From Halobacillus karajensis (GTDB lineage: Bacteria; Bacillota; Bacilli; Bacillales; Halobacillaceae), in NCBI RefSeq assembly GCF_900108515.1, contig NZ_FNWW01000001.1, positions 930,001 to 994,000 of the forward strand: a stretch of DNA of 64,000 nt, given 5' to 3'. This document shows positions 16,918 through 27,043 of this stretch, piece after piece. The notes under the pieces were generated by a model that was not told the origin of the DNA, made no database searches, and saw only the letters and a list, made by a program, of their open reading frames with translations. The position numbers and the translations under genes were made by a program. Numbering within the stretch: the first letter of the stretch is position 1; every line of letters begins with the position of its first letter.

Positions 16918-18603
16918 CTACATACTTAATGGAAACTCCATAATTATCTGCGTGCCCTTGTTCTGCCTACTTTCAACCTTTATAGTTCCTTGATGGGCTT
17001 CGACTAACTGTTTGGTAATAGCTAACCCTAACCCAGAACCTTTTTGATTTTCTGTAGATGCCGTACCTCTATAATATCGATCAAAAAGATGATCGATGGT
17101 TTCTTGATCCATCCCGACACCATTATCTTGAATGATTATATAGAAGGATTGAAGATCATTAACTAATTTCACTGAAATATATGGATCTTGGTCATTATAT
17201 TTGACAGCATTAGCTAATAAATTATCCATGATTCGCTTAAACCATTTCGTATCTATAAAGGTTTTTATTTTGTGCTTAGTTTGATTAAGAAATTCGATGC
17301 GCGCGGTGTTATAAGTCGGATTATTTAAAAAAGCTACCACACATCTTTGGATAAATAATTCCATATCTATTTTTTCCTTTGATAAAGGTAAAGCATTATA
17401 TTTTAGCTTGTAGGTTAAGCTTAAATCTTCGATTAACTCATTCATGTACTCACTTTTTTGTTTGAGAGTTGAGCCAATTTCATTCAACTCTGACAATGAC
17501 CAGTGATAAGAAGGGTTCTCTAATAATAATGAATACCCCATAATTGAGCTTAAAGGCGTTTTCAGGTCATGGGATAAACCAGAAATCCACTCTTCTCTCA
17601 TAGTAATTAACTCTTGGTCTCTCTTCTTACTTTTTTCCAATTCTTTAGTCAAAGAATTTAGCGATTCGAAAATATCCCTAAATACACCTGGTTTTCGTTT
17701 TCTTTTATTGGAATACCCATCCCCATGGCTAGGTGGGGGCATTAATTTACCTTCAGATAAATTCTCGATCCAATCGATCATGTGAATGATGGGCTTTCCC
17801 CATTTATTTGCATGCCAATATGATAAAAGAAACAGAGAGATAATTACACATAACAAAAAGATTCCTAAGTTAATAATGACCGAAAAACCTAACTGGTCAT
17901 CCAACGTCCATTTACCATCAGAGTGGTCGATCGGAACACCAATAATTAACGTTTGTCCTTCAATAGCTTTGGTGGCAGTGTCAAAATTCTTCTCTGATTT
18001 ACTCGAATTTAAAACTTCCAATGGTTGATAAGTATCATTTAAATTGAATGATGTTTTAACTTGACCACTATTACTATAAAGGACAAACCAACCATTTATC
18101 TCTTTAAGTTTTTGTTTTATTGACTGCGAGCTTAATTTTTGAGTGCTATTGATTTGGTTGATTAATGTATGGCTCATAGAAAGGTGACCATAAAGAGCAA
18201 CAAGGTGCTTATTCTCCAGGTTCCAATGAACATACTCGTAATTTGAATTAACCTCTCCTTTAGAAATATGAATGAGATCAGCTATAGTATAGTTGCTTGG
18301 AACATTTTTTGGGGTATTAACTGAATCCACCACTTCCCCATTATTGGCATCTATAATTTGAAACCACCCATCATTTCTTCTCACATTCTCTTCTAGTTTC
18401 TCATTAATTTCTACGTCTGCTTTTTCAGGAAAGTCTAAATTACTTATTATGTAATCCTCTGTTGCCCTTGTGAAATCTGTGTCATACTCATAATTTGTTA
18501 ATGAATGATATAAATAAATAAAAAAACCTATAATCAAAAGTAAACTAACAATCAGGAAAGTGACATGTTGAAAAACGAACTGATTCGTTAACTTTCTCTT
18601 CAT
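16918..18603 (-). CDS. Sensor histidine kinase with large extracytoplasmic domain
   Basis: 561 residues. Membrane segments at about 13-34 and 240-262 enclose some 200 outside residues. That domain seems internally duplicated: the pattern N-G-W-F, hydrophobic strand, S/N-G-x-V..S-x-N appears at about 77-96 and again at 169-187. Inside are HAMP-like and coiled stretches, HisKA with His345 (SGLSHDLKTP) and HATPase motifs NLLANAVKYN, DNGVGMD and GSGLGLAITKQLV. Its ATG is 1 bp after the regulator stop. AT-rich like its neighbours. Ligand unknown; antimicrobial or envelope stress is plausible from the divergent ABC transporter. Confidence 0.9.
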   Translation of the reverse strand: MKRKLTNQFVFQHVTFLIVSLLLIIGFFIYLYHSLTNYEYDTDFTRATEDYIISNLDFPEKADVEINEKLEENVRRNDGWFQIIDANNGEVVDSVNTPKNVPSNYTIADLIHISKGEVNSNYEYVHWNLENKHLVALYGHLSMSHTLINQINSTQKLSSQSIKQKLKEINGWFVLYSNSGQVKTSFNLNDTYQPLEVLNSSKSEKNFDTATKAIEGQTLIIGVPIDHSDGKWTLDDQLGFSVIINLGIFLLCVIISLFLLSYWHANKWGKPIIHMIDWIENLSEGKLMPPPSHGDGYSNKRKRKPGVFRDIFESLNSLTKELEKSKKRDQELITMREEWISGLSHDLKTPLSSIMGYSLLLENPSYHWSLSELNEIGSTLKQKSEYMNELIEDLSLTYKLKYNALPLSKEKIDMELFIQRCVVAFLNNPTYNTARIEFLNQTKHKIKTFIDTKWFKRIMDNLLANAVKYNDQDPYISVKLVNDLQSFYIIIQDNGVGMDQETIDHLFDRYYRGTASTENQKGSGLGLAITKQLVEAHQGTIKVESRQNKGTQIIMEFPLSM

Positions 18604-18604
18604 C

Positions 18605-19327
18605 TTATCGATCTCTCACTAGCTTATAACCTAAGCCTCTAATTGTCTTAATAAACTTTGGCTTAGATGGAGTGGGCTCAATCTTTTCCCTAAGCTTTCG
18701 AATATGGACAATAATCGTGTTATTTTCCACAAAATCTCCATGTCTGCCCCATACATGCTCGTAAATTTGATCTTTACTTAGTACCTGTCCCTCATTTTCA
18801 CAAAAGTAAATCAACAAACGAAATAAATAAGCAGAACACTCAATGGGGCTCCCATTTACCACTAATTCAGCTGCCTTACTATTGACTTGAAAATAACCAA
18901 AGTCAAAAATATCCTTTTCATTAGATGTGTGTACAGATTGACTTTGGTTAATTCTTTTAAGTGTTGCTTTTGCTCTTGCTACAACTTCCAAAGGATTGAA
19001 TGGCTTGGTAATATAGTCATCTGCACCATAAGCGAAACCCGTAAGCTTATCCAGGTCTGATCCTTTTGCAGTTAAGAAAAAAACCGGGCATTCAGTCTTC
19101 TTTCTAATGGATGAGAGCACATCAAACCCTGACTTTCCTGGAAGCATGACATCAAGGAGAATTAAGTCAAAACGTTTATCTTGTATAAGCTGTAATACTT
19201 CTTCAGCATTATTACAAGTAGTTATATTTGGAAAGTTTTCTTTTAAAAAGGTTAAACGCAGCATCTGTAAAATGTCCTGATCATCATCGACAATTAGAAT
19301 TTTGCTTGGATATTCGAAACTCATCAT
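18605..19327 (-). CDS. OmpR/PhoB family response regulator
   Basis: About 240 residues from the ATG at 19327, which has GAGGGTGA just upstream; the frame extends to a TTG at 19354 without support. Receiver domain with DDD near 14-16, phospho-acceptor Asp59 (LILLDVMLPG), Lys near 109 (YITKPFN); winged-helix C-terminus with IIVHIRKLREKIE and IRGLGYKL. It precedes the kinase with a 1-bp gap and is divergent from the ABC transporter it probably controls. Confidence 0.92.
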   Translation of the reverse strand: MMSFEYPSKILIVDDDQDILQMLRLTFLKENFPNITTCNNAEEVLQLIQDKRFDLILLDVMLPGKSGFDVLSSIRKKTECPVFFLTAKGSDLDKLTGFAYGADDYITKPFNPLEVVARAKATLKRINQSQSVHTSNEKDIFDFGYFQVNSKAAELVVNGSPIECSAYLFRLLIYFCENEGQVLSKDQIYEHVWGRHGDFVENNTIIVHIRKLREKIEPTPSKPKFIKTIRGLGYKLVRDR

Positions 19328-19430
19328 GGTCACCCTCTTTTCAATTATCTTCAAATTCTATCCATTAATGTAAGCTTCACTTCATGTAAATCCTTGCCTA
19401 TTATCCTTGGTTTATAAAGGGGGAATAGAT

Positions 19431-20114
19431 ATGTGGGCGATTTCAACTCATGAATTTAAAAATTTATTTAAAAGTGTCAGAGCTATTGTAATCATTCTTT
19501 TCTTGACCGGGATGTCATTACTTGTAGCTTCATTAGCCGAGAATTTCGCGGAGAATTTTGGTGCTATAAACACGGAAGGACAGTACACAGCTGGTTTAAG
19601 TGCAACTATCATCTTTTTTGGAATGCTATTCGTGTTTATTTTGTCTCACGATACTATTAGCAGTGAAGTACAAAATCGTACAATGAGATTTTTAGTAAGT
19701 AAGACCTCTCGAAAATCAATTATTATTGGTAAAGCATTAGGGATCTCTATCTTTTGGCTTACCACGGTTTTACTCTCATTGCTCATCGTTTCATTTGTAT
19801 CTAAAGCTTTTTTCTTCGAAACTTTTTTACATTGTTCAGTATTTCTTTTTTATGGAGCGTGTACGGCTATATTAATTTCATCTTTGAGTAAAAAAGGACC
19901 GGAATCACTTTTCTTTGGAATCATTGTTTCCATTTTATTACCGGCAATTAGTTTTGCCACAGTATTTATTGACAGTGTCTTCATCCAGTGGGTAAAGTAT
20001 TTGACCCCCTACTATTATATGGACTTGTCAATTGCGTACCTTCCTATTGTTTGTATTTTATCCATCATCATTTTAGCTGTCTCCATAAAAATATTTGAAA
20101 GAAGGGACTTGTGA
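19431..20114 (+). CDS. ABC-2 type transporter permease
   Basis: 227 residues with about six membrane segments, starting MWAISTHEFKNLFKS. A typical ABC-2 signature is FILSHDTISSEVQNRTMRFLVSKTSRKSIIIGKALG (about 85-120). The ATG at 19431 is preceded by AAGGGGGAA; the frame runs back to a TTG at 19407. The stop overlaps the ATPase start. This is not a BceB-type permease (too short, no large outside domain). Together with the ATPase it may be a bacteriocin/lantibiotic-immunity style exporter, which is inference. Confidence 0.85.
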   Translation: MWAISTHEFKNLFKSVRAIVIILFLTGMSLLVASLAENFAENFGAINTEGQYTAGLSATIIFFGMLFVFILSHDTISSEVQNRTMRFLVSKTSRKSIIIGKALGISIFWLTTVLLSLLIVSFVSKAFFFETFLHCSVFLFYGACTAILISSLSKKGPESLFFGIIVSILLPAISFATVFIDSVFIQWVKYLTPYYYMDLSIAYLPIVCILSIIILAVSIKIFERRDL

Positions 20115-21031
20115 TGAACATTATTGAAGCTAATAATCTCTCGAAGACATTCGGTAATAATACTGTGGTAAACGGAATTACAATGAAGGTAAACCAAGGA
20201 GAAATTTACGGATTTTTAGGTCGAAATGGCGCTGGTAAAAGTACTTTCATAAATATGCTAACGGGCATTATCACTCCTTCATCTGGAAGTTTCTCTTTAC
20301 TAGGAGAAGATAATATTGACCGAGTAAAGAAAAGGATAGGTGTGTTACCTGATTACTCCTCTTTTTATGATTCAATGTCTGCTTACAATCATTTGAAATT
20401 TTTCAGTCATATTCAGGGATTCAATCCAACAAAAGAAGTGATTGAGAACACATTAGAAACCGTAGGATTAGAAAATGCAAAAAAGAAAAAGCTAAGTCAG
20501 TTTTCATTTGGAATGAAAAAGAAATTGGGAATTGCCCAGGCCATTATTAATAAACCAGAACTCTTATTCCTAGATGAACCAACCTCAGGTATTGATGTGG
20601 AATCTGCCATTCAAATTAAAGAATTAATATCCAAACTACACAAAGATGGGCAAACGATTTTTATGACATCTCATAATTTAAATGAGATAGAAGATACCTG
20701 TACTAGGATTGGGATTATGAAAAACGGTCAAATTCATTCCGAAGGTACATTACGTGAATTAAAATCTACGTATCAATCGTCATTAACAGCGCAACTCAAA
20801 GTGAATTCAAATATTAATCCATCAGCCATACAAGATATTAAGCGATTTCTCAGTAATGAATTCCAACAATTTGATTGGATAGACAATCGATTAGTTGTAA
20901 ATATACGAGAAGAAGAAGATATCCCTATACTTATAAGGACGCTTATAAATAAAAAAATAGATATATATAGTGTACATTTGATTGAGCCAACATTGGAAGA
21001 AGTGTTTTTAGAGCGGGATATAGCTATTTAG
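20114..21031 (+). CDS. ABC transporter ATP-binding protein
   Basis: 305 residues: Walker A GRNGAGKST (about 37-45), Q-loop region, ABC signature FSFGMKKKLG (about 133-142), Walker B LLFLDEPTSGID and H-loop MTSHNLNEIE. The C-terminal 90 residues are the accessory domain usual for BcrA/NatA-type exporters. The ATG at 20114 overlaps the permease stop (GTGATGA context) with GAAGGGA upstream. It supplies energy for the permease encoded just before it. Confidence 0.92.
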   Translation: MNIIEANNLSKTFGNNTVVNGITMKVNQGEIYGFLGRNGAGKSTFINMLTGIITPSSGSFSLLGEDNIDRVKKRIGVLPDYSSFYDSMSAYNHLKFFSHIQGFNPTKEVIENTLETVGLENAKKKKLSQFSFGMKKKLGIAQAIINKPELLFLDEPTSGIDVESAIQIKELISKLHKDGQTIFMTSHNLNEIEDTCTRIGIMKNGQIHSEGTLRELKSTYQSSLTAQLKVNSNINPSAIQDIKRFLSNEFQQFDWIDNRLVVNIREEEDIPILIRTLINKKIDIYSVHLIEPTLEEVFLERDIAI

Positions 21032-21047
21032 ATATGTGATAAAGAAA

Positions 21048-21070
21048 AAGCCCCTCCAAGGGAGGGGCTT
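21048..21070 (-). terminator. Hairpin oriented as a minus-strand terminator
   Basis: AAGCCCCTCC / GGAGGGGCTT, 10-bp stem and 3-base loop, lies 16 bp after the ABC ATPase gene. The T-run (TTTTTCTTT) follows the stem only when read on the minus strand, where no gene ends. It may be a leftover of an earlier arrangement or work poorly on the plus strand. Confidence 0.5.
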
Positions 21071-21482
21071 AAGGTAGATTCAATCAAATATAGATAACGC
21101 AATAGCGCATTAGGTACTCCTTATGTACCTATTAAATTACATTAAACCCGCTGCTTCTAGAGCTTCCTTAACAAATTTAGAAATATACCAGCGGGAATTC
21201 AAACAAAAGTAGGTCTCATTATAGCAATATCGATGGATTTATTAGAGTTATCCAAAATTAAAAAATAATAAATGTACATAAATTAATGGACTTCCTTTTT
21301 TAATGGGAAGGCTTTTTATCATATCAAAAACTACAGGGCCATCATTGGCCCCCATCTACCAAAATTAACTATCGAACCAATTATGGTTTTTTTGTTGTAT
21401 ATATTTAATTTAATATAACTTCAATTCTCTACCCACCTGTAATAGCTCTTATAGTAGGGACCTCCCACCATAAAAAAGACCA
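21071..21482. other. AT-rich intergenic region with small hairpins, no gene seen
   Basis: Holds several short inverted repeats: TAGGTAC/GTACCTA near 21110, CTTCC/GGAAG followed by GCTTTTTAT near 21290-21318 (possible weak plus-strand terminator), and GGGCCA/TGGCCC near 21333-21348. No open frame with a ribosome site. The composition stays AT-rich up to about 21.5 kb and changes at the lactate permease. Confidence 0.4.
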
Positions 21483-21524
21483 TTGAAACCGTTATCAATA
21501 ACTGATACTATGAAAACACTTACA
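21483..21524 (+). promoter_or_regulatory. SigA promoter and cre-like site of the lactate operon
   Basis: TTGAAA at 21483-21488 and TACTAT at 21506-21511 with a 17-bp spacer form a vegetative promoter about 60-70 bp before the lactate permease. TGAAAACACTTACA at 21511-21524 matches the cre consensus except for A in place of the core G, placed where CcpA would block the start. Confidence 0.5.
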
Positions 21525-21574
21525 TACAAGACATCTGATGACCTAATGACACGATCTATTACAAACTAAAGGAA

Positions 21575-23389
21575 GTGACAAAAATTAGTGTTGGAGTATT
21601 GTCGTTACTAGCAGTTGTCCCTATTCTAGCTGTACTATTTTTTCTTGTTTTACTTCGATGGCCCGCGAAAAAGGCGATGCCAATCGCTTTTGCCGTAACC
21701 GTATTGGTAGCCTTCTTTGTTTGGCAAGTGCCAGTGAATCAAATCGCCGGTGCCAGCATGCAAGGGGTAACCACCGCATTAGAAGTGCTCTTCATTGTGT
21801 TCGGAGCGATATTAATGTTGAACACATTGAAAGAAGGCGGTGCGATTCAAACGATTCGCCAGGGGTTTACCGATATCTCCCCTGACCGGAGAATTCAAGC
21901 AATTATTATTTGCTGGTTATTCGGCTCGTTTATTGAAGGAGCTTCTGGCTGGGGGACGCCCGCCGCGATTATTGCCCCTCTCTTAGTAGGCGTCGGTTTT
22001 CCCGCCATGGGTGCCGTCATGGTGGCGCTGACCATTCAATCAACCCCCGTTTCTTATGGAGCCGTCGGAACACCGATCTTAATTGGGGTAAAGTCAGGAC
22101 TTACCGGTTCTGGAGCGGTTGAACAAGAAGCCTCCTCAATCGGCATGACGATTGATCAATATGTTCGGATGATTGGCGGGGAAGTTGCGATTATTCATGG
22201 CATGGTCGGAGTATTGATCCCCCTGTTTATGGTTACCATGTTGACCTTTTTCTTCGGAGAAAACCGTTCGATTAAAGAAGGGCTTGCGATTTGGAAATTT
22301 GCCTTATTTGCAGGGGTAGCCTTTACCGTACCTTTTGCCTTAGTAGCCAACCTGCTCGGACCTGAATTCCCAGCTATGTTCGGGGGACTGATCGGGCTTG
22401 CGATTGTCGTCCCTGCGGCAAAAAGAGGATGGTTTATGCCGAAGAAAAACTGGGATTTTGCCTCTTCAGACAAGTGGGACCCTGAATGGACAGGGAAACT
22501 CACAATTGAACCCACCAAAACAGTACAGCCCATCTCCCCAGTAAAGGCGTGGATGCCCTACATTATCGTAGGTATCCTGCTTGTCTTCACTCGGCTAGAA
22601 TCACTTCCGTTCGGGGCATGGCTGAAGGCCTTTGTAATTCATATGGAAAATGTGTTCGGAAGCTCGATTACGATCACCAGCAATCCTTTGTTTCTGCCTG
22701 GATTTATCCTATTAATGATTTCGATCATGTCCGCCTTCTTATACAAGATGAACGGTTCAGAATATGGAAAAGCATGGAAGGATTCGGGAAAAACCATCCT
22801 TGCCGCATCTCCGGCTTTGCTGTTCGCGGTGCCTATGGTACAAGTGTTCATCAATTCGGATGTGAACAACGCGGGCTATGAAAGCATGCCGCTGGTCCTT
22901 GCCGCAAGCGTCTCGGAACTTGTGGGAAGTCATTGGCCGGCCGTCGCTCCTGCGATCGGAGCACTTGGCGCTTTCGTTGCCGGAAGTAACACGATCAGCA
23001 ACATGATGTTTTCCCTTTTCCAATTCGGTACAGCCACCAATGCCGGAATTAACCCGTCTCTCATCGTTGCCCTTCAAGCCGTCGGTGGTGCGGCCGGAAA
23101 TATGATTTGTGTCCACAATGTGGTAGCAGCTTCGGCGGCTGCTGGTTTGATTGGAAAAGAAGGAGAATTAATTAGAAAAACGTTGATCCCGACCATCTAT
23201 TATGTCTTCTTTGCCGGCGGAATCGGCTATATGTTCGTCCACGGATTCGGATTCCATATCGGGACGATCATGGCAGGCCTCATCATCGCACTGTTCCTTT
23301 ATGCCATATACAAGGGCCAAATCCAAAGCAAGGAAGAGCAGTCTTTTAACAAATGGAATCATCGAGATTTAGGGAGGAGAAAGATATGA
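21575..23389 (+). CDS. lutP: L-lactate permease (LctP/LutP family)
   Basis: About 601-604 residues with some 13-14 membrane segments; the lactate permease signature includes [40 protein letters not shown] and [11 protein letters not shown], and [16 protein letters not shown]. It imports L-lactate for the LutABC enzymes encoded next. The start is odd: the GTG at 21575 has its ribosome site (AAAGGAA) only 1-2 bases away, whereas an ATT at 21584 is ideally spaced from GGAAGTGA. The stop overlaps the lutA ATG by 4 bp. Confidence 0.92.
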   Translation: MTKISVGVLSLLAVVPILAVLFFLVLLRWPAKKAMPIAFAVTVLVAFFVWQVPVNQIAGASMQGVTTALEVLFIVFGAILMLNTLKEGGAIQTIRQGFTDISPDRRIQAIIICWLFGSFIEGASGWGTPAAIIAPLLVGVGFPAMGAVMVALTIQSTPVSYGAVGTPILIGVKSGLTGSGAVEQEASSIGMTIDQYVRMIGGEVAIIHGMVGVLIPLFMVTMLTFFFGENRSIKEGLAIWKFALFAGVAFTVPFALVANLLGPEFPAMFGGLIGLAIVVPAAKRGWFMPKKNWDFASSDKWDPEWTGKLTIEPTKTVQPISPVKAWMPYIIVGILLVFTRLESLPFGAWLKAFVIHMENVFGSSITITSNPLFLPGFILLMISIMSAFLYKMNGSEYGKAWKDSGKTILAASPALLFAVPMVQVFINSDVNNAGYESMPLVLAASVSELVGSHWPAVAPAIGALGAFVAGSNTISNMMFSLFQFGTATNAGINPSLIVALQAVGGAAGNMICVHNVVAASAAAGLIGKEGELIRKTLIPTIYYVFFAGGIGYMFVHGFGFHIGTIMAGLIIALFLYAIYKGQIQSKEEQSFNKWNHRDLGRRKI

Positions 23390-24108
23390 AGGTTTCCTTA
23401 TTTATCACCTGTCTTGGCGACGTTTTTTATCCCGGAGTGGGAAAAGATGTCGTGGAACTTTTAGAACGATATGGCTGTGAGATTGATTTCCCTGGAGAGC
23501 AGACGTGTTGTGGGCAGCCAGCTTATAACAGCGGTTACCACAAAGATACCAAAAAAACAGCCAAACATATGATCCAAACGTTTGAACATGCCGAATATGT
23601 GGTGACTCCCTCCGGCTCCTGTGCCGTGATGTTTAAAGAGTATCCTTCCCTTTTAAAGGATGAGCCGAGATGGAAACAACGGGCTGAAGAACTATCTGCC
23701 AAAACATACGAATTGACGCAGTTTCTCTATCGAGTCTTAAAGGTAAACGACACAGAGGCCTCGTTACAGGCCCGTGCGACATACCATACGTCCTGTCATA
23801 TGACGAGACTGCTCGGGGAAACGGAGGCACCCTATGAATTGCTTTCCAACGTACGAGGACTTCAATTAAAGGAGCTCCCCAACAAACAGAATTGCTGTGG
23901 ATTCGGTGGAACTTTTGCGGTGAAAATGACACCGATATCGGAACAGATGGTGGATGAGAAAGTGGAACATATTGAAGAGACAGAGGCTGAAATCCTCATC
24001 GGTTCCGACAGCGGATGTTTAATGAACATCGGCGGCCGGATCGATCGGTTAAACAAACCGGTGAAAGTAATGCATATCGCCCAGGTGCTTAACAGTAGAG
24101 AAGCCTAA
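23386..24108 (+). CDS. lutA: Lactate utilisation iron-sulfur protein LutA
   Basis: 240 residues with the duplicated CCG-type cysteine domains of the heterodisulfide reductase D/GlpC family: [11 protein letters not shown] near residue 43 and NCCGFGGTF near 170, with further single cysteines ([15 protein letters not shown]). ATG 23386 has GGGAGGAG 7 bases upstream; the frame runs further back without support. It is part of the LutABC L-lactate dehydrogenase complex that oxidises lactate to pyruvate, and overlaps the permease by 4 bp. Confidence 0.93.
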   Translation: MKVSLFITCLGDVFYPGVGKDVVELLERYGCEIDFPGEQTCCGQPAYNSGYHKDTKKTAKHMIQTFEHAEYVVTPSGSCAVMFKEYPSLLKDEPRWKQRAEELSAKTYELTQFLYRVLKVNDTEASLQARATYHTSCHMTRLLGETEAPYELLSNVRGLQLKELPNKQNCCGFGGTFAVKMTPISEQMVDEKVEHIEETEAEILIGSDSGCLMNIGGRIDRLNKPVKVMHIAQVLNSREA

Positions 24109-24123
24109 AAGGAGGAATGGTCG

Positions 24124-25548
24124 ATGCCTATGAAAATTGGCGATCACTCTTTTGATCAACGAGTGAGCAAAGGATTGGGAGAAACCCATATGAGAGAGAC
24201 CGTCCGCTCTGCTCAGGGACGGCTTCATACCAATAAATCAAAAGCTGAAGAAGATCTCGGAAACTGGGAAGACTGGCGGACCCTATCCGAGGAAATCCGC
24301 TCCCATACCCTTGAAAACCTTGATTATTATTTAGAGCAGCTCAGTGACAATGTGATCAAGAATGGCGGACATGTATTTTTTGCAGAAACAGCTGAAGAGG
24401 CCAATCAATATGTCAAAGAAGTCGCCGTGAAAAAGGAAGCGAAGAAGATCATCAAATCGAAATCGATGGTGACCGAAGAGATCAGTATGAATGAGGCCTT
24501 AGAAAGGGCAGGTGCGGAAGTCATTGAATCAGACCTTGGGGAATATATCCTGCAAATCGATGACCATGACCCTCCTTCCCACATCGTCGCTCCCGCTCTT
24601 CATAAAAACAAAGAGCAGATCCGCGAAACGTTTGAGCGGTTGAAGGGCTATGACAAAACGTCGAAACCAGAGGAATTAACCCAGTTTGCCCGGGAACAGC
24701 TGCGCCAGGAATTTTTGGAAGCGGATATTGGCATTACGGGCTGTAACTTTGCTGTCGCGGAATCCGGCAGTGTGTCACTTGTGACCAATGAAGGGAACGC
24801 CCGCCTGGCGACAACGATTCCAAAAACACAGATTTCCGTAATGGGAATGGAACGAATCGTCCCGACATGGGAAGAGCTTGATGTGATGGTCAGCATGCTG
24901 TGCAGAAGTGCGGTCGGGCAAAAGCTGACGAGCTATGTGACTGGTCTTAGCGGCCCGCGCGAAGAAGGCGATCTGGACGGTCCGGAAGAATTCCATCTCG
25001 TCATCGTGGATAACGGCCGTTCCAACATTCTCGGTACCGCCTTCCAATCGGCACTACATTGTATCCGCTGTGCCGCTTGTATTAATGTCTGTCCTGTTTA
25101 CCGTCATGTAGGAGGACATTCGTATGGATCGATTTATCCCGGGCCAATCGGGGCGGTCTTATCTCCCCTGCTTGAAGGGTATGATGATCACAAAGACTTA
25201 CCTTATGCTTCAAGCCTGTGTGCTGCCTGTACAGATGCGTGCCCTGTAAAAATCCCGCTGCACGAACATCTGATTGAACACCGACGGATCATTGCAGAAG
25301 AAGAAAAGAAAACCACACGTGGCGAAACGTATGCGATGAAAGGGTTCAGTGTGACTTCCAGTTCACCAAGGCTGTTTGATATGGCAACGAGAGCTGCACC
25401 GATCATGTCGTCCCCGTTCACGAAGGAAGGGACGATCGACAAAGGGCCTGGGCCGCTTAAGGGATGGACCGATGTCCGAAGCTTCCCTGCCCCAGAAAAA
25501 GAACGATTCCGTGACTGGTTCAAAAGCAGAAAGAAGGAGGATTCCTAA
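24124..25548 (+). CDS. lutB: Lactate utilisation iron-sulfur protein LutB
   Basis: 474 residues. The N-terminal LUD domain is followed by a ferredoxin-like part with two cysteine clusters: [14 protein letters not shown] (about 312-325) and [13 protein letters not shown] (about 362-374), each able to hold a 4Fe-4S centre. AAAGGAGG precedes the ATG. It lies 15 bp after lutA, and its stop overlaps the lutC ATG by one base. It is the electron-transfer subunit of the LutABC lactate oxidase system. Confidence 0.95.
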   Translation: MPMKIGDHSFDQRVSKGLGETHMRETVRSAQGRLHTNKSKAEEDLGNWEDWRTLSEEIRSHTLENLDYYLEQLSDNVIKNGGHVFFAETAEEANQYVKEVAVKKEAKKIIKSKSMVTEEISMNEALERAGAEVIESDLGEYILQIDDHDPPSHIVAPALHKNKEQIRETFERLKGYDKTSKPEELTQFAREQLRQEFLEADIGITGCNFAVAESGSVSLVTNEGNARLATTIPKTQISVMGMERIVPTWEELDVMVSMLCRSAVGQKLTSYVTGLSGPREEGDLDGPEEFHLVIVDNGRSNILGTAFQSALHCIRCAACINVCPVYRHVGGHSYGSIYPGPIGAVLSPLLEGYDDHKDLPYASSLCAACTDACPVKIPLHEHLIEHRRIIAEEEKKTTRGETYAMKGFSVTSSSPRLFDMATRAAPIMSSPFTKEGTIDKGPGPLKGWTDVRSFPAPEKERFRDWFKSRKKEDS

Positions 25549-26252
25549 TGGCACAAGGAACAGTACAAAATCGCGAGTCCTTTTTAAATAACATTGCAGA
25601 AAAATTGGGAAGAGAACGGCGCCGGTCTAGTGTGGAACCCCCCACCTATACGAAGCAGCCCCAGTGGGACATTATGGTGGATTATACGACCGAACAACTT
25701 GTCGATGTGTTAAAAGAACAGTGCACAGCCATCCATACAGACGTAAAAGAAGCAACCATTGACGAGCTCCCTGCTGTGATCGATGATGTGATGAAGGAAT
25801 ACGGGGCAGAAAAAGCGGCCGTTTGGGACGACCTTCGCTTTGCTGAATTTGGACTGACATCTTTTATGGAACGGCCGGATATTAACATTTGGGGATCAGC
25901 CCCCGATGAAGATGATATCAAGATCACAGAACAAGCCGATGTCGGGATCACGTTTTCGGATTATACCTTGGCGGAATCAGGTACAGTTGTATTGATGAAT
26001 GGAGGAGGAAAAGGCCAGTCGGTCAGCCTTCTTCCTACGTATTATATCGCTTTGATACCCCTGAGCACCATCGTACCAAGGATGAGCCAGGTTACAAGGA
26101 AAATCCACGAAGAAGTCCAAGCCGGCCGAAGGACCCCGTCCTGCATCAATTTCATTTCAGGACCGAGTAATAGTGCAGACATTGAACTGAACCTTGTCGT
26201 CGGCGTCCACGGCCCTGTAAAAGCCAGCTATATCTTAATTGATGATCTATAG
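25548..26252 (+). CDS. lutC: Lactate utilisation protein LutC
   Basis: 234 residues, a LUD-domain protein without iron-sulfur cysteines. Landmarks are the stretch ITFSDYTLAESGTVVLMNGGGKGQ (about 128-152, with the LUD ESG motif) and the C-terminal SGPSNSADIELNLVVGVHGP. It is the third LutABC subunit. The overlap with lutB indicates translational coupling. No terminator is visible before the regulator gene that follows. Confidence 0.95.
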   Translation: MAQGTVQNRESFLNNIAEKLGRERRRSSVEPPTYTKQPQWDIMVDYTTEQLVDVLKEQCTAIHTDVKEATIDELPAVIDDVMKEYGAEKAAVWDDLRFAEFGLTSFMERPDINIWGSAPDEDDIKITEQADVGITFSDYTLAESGTVVLMNGGGKGQSVSLLPTYYIALIPLSTIVPRMSQVTRKIHEEVQAGRRTPSCINFISGPSNSADIELNLVVGVHGPVKASYILIDDL

Positions 26253-26288
26253 GCACACCAGCTGATCAGCCAAAGAAACCGCTTCCTA

Positions 26289-26297
26289 TGATATAAT
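26289..26297 (+). promoter_or_regulatory. Extended -10 promoter of the lactate regulator gene
   Basis: TGATATAAT at 26289-26297 is an extended -10 (TGnTATAAT) about 32 bp before the chosen ATG of the regulator. There is no convincing -35. It implies separate transcription of the regulator in addition to readthrough from lutABC. Confidence 0.55.
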
Positions 26298-26328
26298 GGA
26301 GGCAATCGGCAATGAAGGGGAACAAGGC

Positions 26329-27042
26329 ATGAGTTTTAAACAAATTGAATCCAAAAAAATCTCAGAAATTGTTCAGCAGCAAATCGAAGAAATGATTCGA
26401 CGAGGCGATGTTCAGCCCGGTGAAAAACTCGATTCTGTCGTACAGTTGGCTGATCAATTCAAGGTGAGCCGGTCGGCTGTCCGTGAAGCTTTAAGTGCTC
26501 TTCGGGCCGTCGGCATCATCACTATAAAGCAAGGCGAAGGGACTTTCGTCAATACCTATGATTTCTCGAATGTCTTAGATCCAATGAAACCAGAGAGAAT
26601 CATATCTAAAAAAGAGATGCTCGAGCTATTTGAAATACGAAACATCATGGAAGTGGGGGCGGCAGAGCTCGCCGCAGAGAAGCGGGCGCCGGATCATCTG
26701 AAAATGATGGAAGACGCACTCGCCTCAATGAAGGATGCCTCCGGTGAAGACAATGTCGGAGAAGCGGCTGATGTCGCTTTCCACTTAGCCATCGCAGAAG
26801 CTTCACAAAATAACTTAATGGTCGATATAATGAATCAACTGTCTGATACACTACGAAAAACCATGTTCGAAAGCCGGCGTGTATGGTTGTTTTCTGAAAA
26901 ACAAACGCTTGAACGTCTGTACAAAGAACATGAACATATCTTTTTAGCGATTCAGGATAGGAATCCTTCTAAAGCAAGAAAAGCGATGCTGAACCATTTG
27001 ATGAATGTGAAAGAGACGTTGATTAAAGGTTGGGAAGGTTGA
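26329..27042 (+). CDS. lutR: FadR/GntR family regulator of lactate use
   Basis: About 237 residues. N-terminal GntR winged helix (PGEKLDSVVQLADQFKVSRSAVREALSALRAVGIITIKQGEGTFVN, about 27-70) and a C-terminal FCD helical domain. I chose the ATG at 26329, preceded by AAGGGGAA, because the upstream ATG at 26296 lies inside the -10 element. Its place after lutABC matches LutR/LldR repressors that respond to lactate. The symbol is assigned from context. Confidence 0.85.
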   Translation: MSFKQIESKKISEIVQQQIEEMIRRGDVQPGEKLDSVVQLADQFKVSRSAVREALSALRAVGIITIKQGEGTFVNTYDFSNVLDPMKPERIISKKEMLELFEIRNIMEVGAAELAAEKRAPDHLKMMEDALASMKDASGEDNVGEAADVAFHLAIAEASQNNLMVDIMNQLSDTLRKTMFESRRVWLFSEKQTLERLYKEHEHIFLAIQDRNPSKARKAMLNHLMNVKETLIKGWEG

Positions 27043-27043
27043 G

